NCBI GenBank assembly: GCA_012931725.1
Contig: CM022946.1
Location: forward strand, 118,985,360 to 119,049,359
Direction of reading: 5' to 3'
Source: Litsea cubeba
Taxonomy: Eukaryota > Streptophyta > Magnoliopsida > Laurales > Lauraceae
Length of the DNA stretch: 64,000 nt
The notes under the pieces were generated by a model. It was not told the origin of the DNA. It did not search any database and saw nothing but the letters and a program-made list of their open reading frames with translations. Shown in pieces: positions 58,029 to 64,000 of the stretch. Made by a program: the position numbers and the translations under genes. Position 1 is the stretch's first letter. Every line of letters begins with the position of its first letter.

Positions 58029-58956
58029 GGGACAATAGCGTCACCCAAAATAAGTATGGGCGACACTAGCGTCTCTCTCCGCTATATATACCCTGCCAAG
58101 AATCCAACTTTTTCGCCTATAATGACAGTGGAAAACTTGTATTGGCAGCTTTTCCGCCTTTAATAACAGTGAGAAACGTATATTGGCAACTTGTATCGGC
58201 AGCTTTTTCACCTTGGCACAGCGGAAAACTTGTATTGGCATGTTGGAGGAGGAGATTCGGTGGTTGGAAGCTCTGCTAGTAGCGAAAGTTCTTGTGTGAG
58301 GGATGCCAAGAAGACAAAGGATAAATCATACGCCGATAATGTCATTTTGCTTCCCTTTTTCTTTCACTGGTTTGGGGTCGAGAATCTTGTAATTTCTCCT
58401 TTTATGAATGAAACTTTGTTATTTTGTCATCCTATTTTCTAGCTTGCAAGCATGGGAATTAACACAAAAACTCATGTAGACATCTTAACGCAAAAGTTGT
58501 AAATGAAATCCCATAAAAAAGAAAGTGATTGGGTCTATTGGTGGGGAGGTCGTGCCACGTATTTGTTCCGGTTCATTGGCACCTACATATGCTGGAGGCA
58601 GAATAAAATGATTTTCCGGTGGACATCTACCTTCTTCCAAATGACTATAGGAGCAGGAGCTGGAGGTGCATTGTGTGCCTACCGCACTGGTACAGTAGGA
58701 ACTGATAAGTCTTTCTTTTCCGCCTATAATAACAGTGGAAAACTTGTATGAAAAACTGACATCTTTTCCGCCTATAATAATAATGAAAAATTGTATTGGC
58801 AGCTTGTCCGCCTATAATAACAGTATAAAACTTGTAATATTTGCAGCTTTTCCGCCTATAATAAGAGTAGAAAACTTGTATTGGTAGCTAGGATTTACGA
58901 AGAGGATGCTAGCGTCGCTTCATTTTAACTTCAGCAACGCTAGTGTCGTTGGTCCC
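58029..58956. mobile_element. Unclassified inverted-repeat element with 40-bp direct repeats at both ends
   Basis: The ends are GGGACAATAGCG and, read inward from the right, GGGACCAACGACACTAGCGT. CGACACTAGCGT occurs near both ends in opposite orientation (58061-58072 and about 58938-58949). Just inside each end lie units built from CTTTTCCGCCTATAATAACA and GTGGAAAACTTGTATTGGCA: three at 58108-58240 and four at 58715-58890, all in the same direction. Each unit can fold through TTTTCC/GGAAAA. The centre has no recognised protein. No target duplication could be found; CACTA-like and Mutator-like origins are both possible. Confidence 0.6.
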
Positions 58957-60196
58957 AAAGTTATAAAAAAAATAATGAAATCATGCCTAACGGACTATTT
59001 TGTGCATTGAAATAATGAGAATAAAGTTAACAATGTTCTTAAACCTTGTATTCTTCATGTTCTTGTAAGGATAAAAGAGTCAAGACTTTTTCAAATATGG
59101 CCAGGTCAACACTAAATGTGCCTACGAAATTATTTGTAGAAATAATAATTATAATAACTGTACTAAAGTGAACTAGAATTTTTATTTTTTTTTGTAGAAC
59201 TCCTCTTTCCCAAAGAATTTCTCTCTTCATATGGAAATCTTTAAAGGAAGAAAATTTTAGTAATATCTCTTTTTGACTCAATAATTAGCAATATTATAAC
59301 GCTCTATCTTATTTATGAAAGAAAATTGGAATCAGTTGAGAATGCTCTTTTCCTATCGTAACTTTACTGGAATGGTGAGGTAGTTTAAATTGATGGGATA
59401 AATGGTTTAATTCTGTAGATCAACCGACTCTTTCCATAATCATTCTTATTCTAGATATAGGTCTTAGCCTTGTAAAGGGCCATTTGGAATCCTAGGAACA
59501 AATTTATACGAGAGGGCAAGGTTATTTTTCTTTTTAAAATTATTTCTTATGCTGAACTTTCAAAAATGTATTGGTATGGTTAAGAGTGAAGTTGATGACA
59601 GTGGATGTCCTCCCTTCATAGAGAGGATTGGAGATATGTTGTGATGGTTGTACTGATGCCACTTTTAGGTAGTTCTGCTTTTCTTTTAGGATCCTTGTGT
59701 AGGGGGTTTGCCGCGGAAAGAAAATGAGACAATCCGGCCCCTTCCTGGTTGATGTTAGGTCAAGAGAAGAAACCATGTTTTTATGCTTGATTTCCGCGAT
59801 GGAGAGAGGATCCGGACTTTTTACCTAGGATGGTAGGAAACCGGTGCCATTGAAGAGGAAATGCACAGTTTCTTCTTATGCGGTCTTTACTAAACACACC
59901 CTTAATATGATATCTAAAGAGGTGATCCTTGTTGCAGGAGCTTGCGAAAGAAGCTAAAGCACTTGCAAGAAATCTAATGTACAATTAATATTTTTTAATG
60001 CTTGAAAGCGATGGCCAAACTAGAAAATTTCTTGGGGACCATCATGTGAAAAAGAATTTCTTTGGGTGCTAAATGTAAGTCTTTTGAGGGGGTTACATAA
60101 GGAAAACAAAAAAACTTCCATTACTTGTGGGATTTTTAGAATTTATGGGGATGACCATAGTCCCCCTTCAACCCTAGTTACACTCTAATTACTATA
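58957..60196. other. Non-coding stretch, nothing recognised
   Basis: Short open frames on both strands have no recognisable motif, and I see no bounded repeat. Confidence 0.35.
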
Positions 60197-60487
60197 GCCT
60201 ATTTGTTTGCTTAGGTGGTAAAATGAAGTAAAATCAATGGTCAAATCAAAAGAGAGTGAAAGAAGATGGAGTTGAGAGTAAAAGCACTAAAAGATAAAAT
60301 ATGACTCTTCTCCATTTTGTCATTTAGTGCCTTTTAAGAACACTTTTTTGCCACTTATTGCCTTTTAAGGGTTGTTATTTCTCATTTTGTGCCTTTACTT
60401 TTATCCCCCTTTCTCTTTCTTTTTTTTTTTCTTGATTTGACCACTTAATTTTATTTCATTTCACCCTCCATGCAAACAAATAAGCCC
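60197..60487. mobile_element. MITE with long terminal inverted repeats
   Basis: The left arm (60197-60255) begins GCCTATTTGTTTGC and includes AAATGAAGTAAAATCAA and TGGTCAAATCAA. The right arm (60430-60487), read inward, has GGCTTATTTGTTTGCATGG, AAATGAAATAAAATTAA and TGGTCAAATCAA. The roughly 55-bp arms agree at about four of five positions and would fold into a hairpin around an AT-rich, partly self-complementary centre. The flanks do not give a clear target duplication, so the superfamily is open. Confidence 0.7.
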
Positions 60488-61212
60488 ATGAAGCCGTGGA
60501 ATTGGCTCTTAGTTCTATTATTCTGGATATTTTCAAAGACTTTAGAAATTTTGATATGATCAACTTTTCTCTAGAAATTATAATGGGACTATAGCCCATT
60601 ATCTAGGTAAGTTACGATCTAATTCAAGGCGTGACTTTAAATGGCCAGATAATCATTTAAAGTGGTTATCTAGTCCTATTTTGTTGATATAATTCGCTTT
60701 GTTCTACTTTGGTTTATTAATTTAGGTTTCCTCTTTTTATGAAAAAAAAAAAAAAACTTACAATAGGAGACTTAATGCTAGAACAAAATGTGGAGCTCAT
60801 ATAATCAATCGTCCAAAATATATATGTCAAGGGTATAATTAGGCTTCTTAATGAGAAATATAATATAAACTGTGTGGACTCTCAAGTAGCAATATTAGGG
60901 ATGCAAACAAGTTGGATCTAAGATGGAGCTATAGTGGTCTTGGAACTAGATCTATCTTCATAAATCATGATTTGGATCTGGAATTGAATCTATCACAGAA
61001 GCGATCTGTAGTTTCAGGATTTGACATCAACTTAAAAATATGGAACCGAATCCAAGATAAGATGTGTTGTGCATTAGTATAATTGGATAAAAGAATTTTA
61101 AAATAATCTTTTAAAATATCTAATTGAGGCTATTAAATGGTATATGATTAATGCGAAGTAGACTCTCAAATGTTAGTAAGACTCAAGCTATTAGGCCCTT
61201 AAAAACTTTATG
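60488..61212. other. Non-coding stretch, nothing recognised
   Basis: AT-rich, with a run of A near 60740. No gene or bounded element is visible. Confidence 0.35.
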
Positions 61213-61221
61213 TATTTTTAA

Positions 61222-63186
61222 GGCAAAATTAGCGAAAGGTCCCTATAAGTGAATGTATCCAGCCTCCAGTCCAAGGAAAAACTTATTAAGACCTATAGTC
61301 CACTTAGCTAGACTATTTGCAGTGAGAGGTCCCTGAACCCACATGTTTGCATTTTTCTTAACGAAATTGCCCTTTCAACCGATTTTGGCACAAAATTTTG
61401 AAATTCAAAATTTCAAATCTTTAATTATCCCTCTTCTTCATTGTGGAAAGGAACTTTAATTTCCTCTCTTTGCAAATTAGTCCTATCTCTTCCAATGGCT
61501 GGTCGACCCCGATCTCATTGTTCTGTCAGGAAGGATCGAAGACGACGCTGAGCAACAAGGCGGCGCCGCTTCTGCAGAGGTGGAATCTGTGGTTGAATCT
61601 TCTGTGCAAAATGATTAGTAGTGAGAAAATTGGAAAAATCACGGGAGTAGCGTTCAAGAAAGAAGCATAGGAAAAAAAAAGTGCCGGTTTTGCGCGTACA
61701 GAGCAGAACGTGGTGTATCCGCCGACGTGCCAGTTGGAAGAACACTTGCATGAGAACTCGACCTTTGATTTGAAAAGGGCCCAAAGAAAATGTCTTATGC
61801 TGAATGTTGAAACCCACATCTCATGTTTTACTTTAAGTCACATGGGCTGTTCACTGATGTCATCGGAAAAAAAAAAAAAAAACGCCGTCGCCCGTCACCG
61901 GACTCATTCCTATCGTCGCTGACCGCCGTCGTCTCGCTGCTGTCGTGCCGTCGCCGGATTCTTCCGCTGCCGTCCCGTCATGCCGTGCCATCGCTGGGGA
62001 GGAAGAAGACTCCCCCAACCTGTTACAGAACCTAGGAAGAAGAAGACGATGATTTGGGTTCAGTTCTGGGTCAGTTCTAACATGACCTGCTACGGAAGCC
62101 CAGCCCAGATCCCAGACCAGGTGATGGCAGTTTGACTGGGTTCAACAGCCAGAATTGTTTCTGGATTTTTGGAGCCATCCGGACTCAGAATTGCATTCCG
62201 TTTTTTTTGTTGGATTCGTATTATCGACGAAATCTACAAGGTAGACAGAATGGATTGATGGTGACAGAGCTTACTTGTAGGCTTTACTGCAAATTTATCT
62301 GATTTTTTTATCAAATTTATCTGTTTTTGGTCAAATTTATCTATTTTTTGTCATATTTATCTGAGTGTTATTCAAATTTATTTATTTTTTGTCATATTTC
62401 TTTGCGTGTTTGGTAAATTTATCTGAGTTTTTTTCAAAATTTATTTGAGTTTTTGGTAAATTTATCTGAGTTTTTTTTCAAATTTATCTGTTTTCTGTCA
62501 AATTTATCCGAATGTTGTTCAAATTTATCTGTTTTCTGTCATATTTCTTTATTTTTTTGGTAAATTTATCTGAGTTTTTTTACCAAATTTATTTACATTT
62601 TTTTAAATCTATATACATTTTTTAAATTTATTTTCATTATTTTAAATTTATTTGTATTTTTTGAAATTTTCTTTGGATCTTTTGAGATTTATTTGAGTCT
62701 TTTGAAATTTATTTATATTTTTTGAGATTTATTTGGATATTTTGAAACTTATTTGTATCTTTTTAAATTTATTTGCGTTATTTGAAATTTATTTATATTT
62801 TCTGAAATTTATTTGGATATTTTGAAACTTATTTGCATCTTTTTAAATTTATTTGGGTTATTTGATTATATATTGCTTTTTTTAACTTATTGCATTTTTC
62901 AAAATTATTTTATTTTTTAAAATTTATTTTAGTTTTTTTGAAATTTATTTGTGTGTTTTTAGAATTTATTTGAAAATCTGGGGATTCCATTAATCGTGGG
63001 CAATTAAATGTTAGTTGGCCATTATTAATGGGATATCCCACCAATCATGGGTTATGATATAAAGAAAGGGTAAATTAGACATTTCAGGTGTGAGAAAGTG
63101 TGGGAGGGACCTTTGGCTCTATGACTTTTTTTTGTGGATCTAAGGCCATAAAGTGTAATGTTCAGGGACCTTTCGCCGAATGCCCC
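61222..63186. mobile_element. Non-autonomous Mutator-like element with 9-bp TSD
   Basis: Both ends carry GCGAAAGGTCCCT in inverted orientation within the first 25 bases, and the related text extends further inward. The exact 9-bp direct repeat TATTTTTAA lies at 61213-61221 and 63187-63195, the duplication length of Mutator transposases. The 1,965-bp interior has no transposase. It has a segment of gene-like, unusually GC-rich DNA (61500-61760 and 61880-62020, rich in CGTCGC words) that could be captured sequence as in Pack-MULEs, and a T-rich minisatellite. I could not recognise the source of the GC-rich part. Confidence 0.8.
62289..62975 (+). repeat. T-rich minisatellite, about 20-bp period
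   Basis: Some thirty copies of a unit built on AAATTTATTTG followed by a T-rich 8-10 bases fill the right third of the Mutator-like element. The first half has alternating spacer lengths and the variant CAAATTTATCTG; from about 62590 the period settles near 20. The strand bias is extreme: almost no C on the plus strand. Confidence 0.85.
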
Positions 63187-63195
63187 TATTTTTAA

Positions 63196-64000
63196 TATGT
63201 GAATTTAATCATCCTAAACTCGGAACCTTGAATTAGAACATAGAAGGATCTATTCAAAACGGGAATGTTAGAAGATCCATTATACTTGGATCCAAACCCA
63301 AATATGAATTTCTCTCAGATCCAACATTAGATTTGACACCTTTTTTTTACGAATAAGGGGTTTTGGATACTCATATAATCGAATAACCATTTGCAACCCT
63401 AAGTAATATGATCCAAACACTATTGGCATAGTTTATTTATTTTTCCTCCTTACATGACAATAGTCCGTTTTAGATACAAATCCTCACCCGGACAATAGAT
63501 TGATCTGAATCTAGATCTATATACACAATAGTTTTCCATTGTAGTCCAAAGGACACAAGTTTCGTACGCGATTTTCTTTTTCTCATTTTTTAATTTTGAA
63601 ATCAGAGGCTTTAGATATTCCATTGATCTAAATAATATCTTTAAAATCAAGAGACTTTCAATATTCCAATAATCCGATATCTATTCAGAGCACTGGGCCT
63701 GGTTCTTTGCTAGAAGTTCTAATAAGAGTTTTTCATTTTGGGGCTTTACGGAAATGATGTGACATCTTGGCCACTTGCATTTGTAAATGCCATATTCTTT
63801 TTTTAAAGGAATTCCAGAATTCTAGCCACCTAAAAGATTATACCTTTGGAATTCCTGAAATTCCAGCTCTTTGCTTGTTGGTGAAATCTCTAGATGCAAA
63901 ATACATGGAAGCATTCAGAAAATCCACTATATAGGAGAATTTCAAAATTCTACTTACAAAAATTCTATGAAATTCAGTAAAGAAACATGCCTTAAATTGA
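63196..64000. other. Non-coding stretch to the window end, nothing recognised
   Basis: AT-rich. Near 63807-63870 GGAATTCCAGAATTC and GGAATTCCTGAAATTCC make local inverted repeats, but no element boundary can be drawn. Confidence 0.35.

Overview
This is nuclear DNA of a flowering plant. It is AT-rich and intron-bearing, and almost everything I can identify is a transposable element, often nested in another. I find no ordinary host gene, rRNA, functional tRNA or CRISPR array. The species cannot be named from the sequence. The plant assignment rests on the element families: CACTA with a Ulp1-type second gene, a Tat-type Ty3/gypsy element with two RNase H domains and antisense genes, a plant L1 LINE with a DUF4283/zinc-knuckle ORF1, a tRNA-derived SINE, and hAT, Mutator and MITE elements. 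Layout, left half: 1-11544 is most of a CACTA (En/Spm) transposon running left to right. It carries a TNP2-type transposase gene (1142-4733, one in-frame stop), a second gene joining a plant Transposase_24 region to a Ulp1/C48 protease (4908-8263), and a 3' end packed with TATCGGTT repeats; its left end lies outside the window. 11545-14740 looks like the remainder of a long chromovirus-type LTR ending GGGTGTGACA. 14811-15557 is a broken Myb/SANT-like gene. 15.9-21.9 kb is mostly non-coding with one 5'-truncated LINE. 21950-23254 is a MITE-like element interrupted by a 922-bp hAT-like element with an 8-bp target duplication. Centre: 23759-36323 is a very young Tat-lineage LTR retrotransposon (12,565 bp; 966-bp LTRs that look identical; TSD GGTAG). 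It holds gag-protease-RT, RNase H x2 and integrase, broken by two apparent single-base frameshifts. Its 3' half has a 74-bp tandem repeat, a 41-bp tandem repeat, a spliced antisense gene and a second antisense TATA unit. Right half: 36581-37804 is a hAT-like remnant. 38441-44423 is an essentially full-length minus-strand L1-type LINE with a 16-bp TSD, both ORFs broken, inserted into an older LINE (44440-45180). Next come hAT-like DNA (45205-46451), a truncated RNase H LINE (48161-48817, 13-bp TSD), a SINE (48903-49079), a hAT element (49284-50328) with a run of 25 G, and a decayed reverse transcriptase (about 51430-52350). 53713-56234 is a small minus-strand Copia derivative with two LTRs and only gag remains, inside a probable long LTR. 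58029-58956 is an unclassified inverted-repeat element with 40-bp direct repeats at both ends. 60197-60487 is a MITE. 61222-63186 is a Mutator-like element (9-bp TSD) holding GC-rich DNA and a 20-bp T-rich minisatellite. Working together: each autonomous family carries its own mobilisation genes, but most are damaged. The CACTA second gene and the Tat integrase half look most intact. The short hAT, MITE, MULE and Copia derivatives must depend on enzymes supplied from elsewhere.
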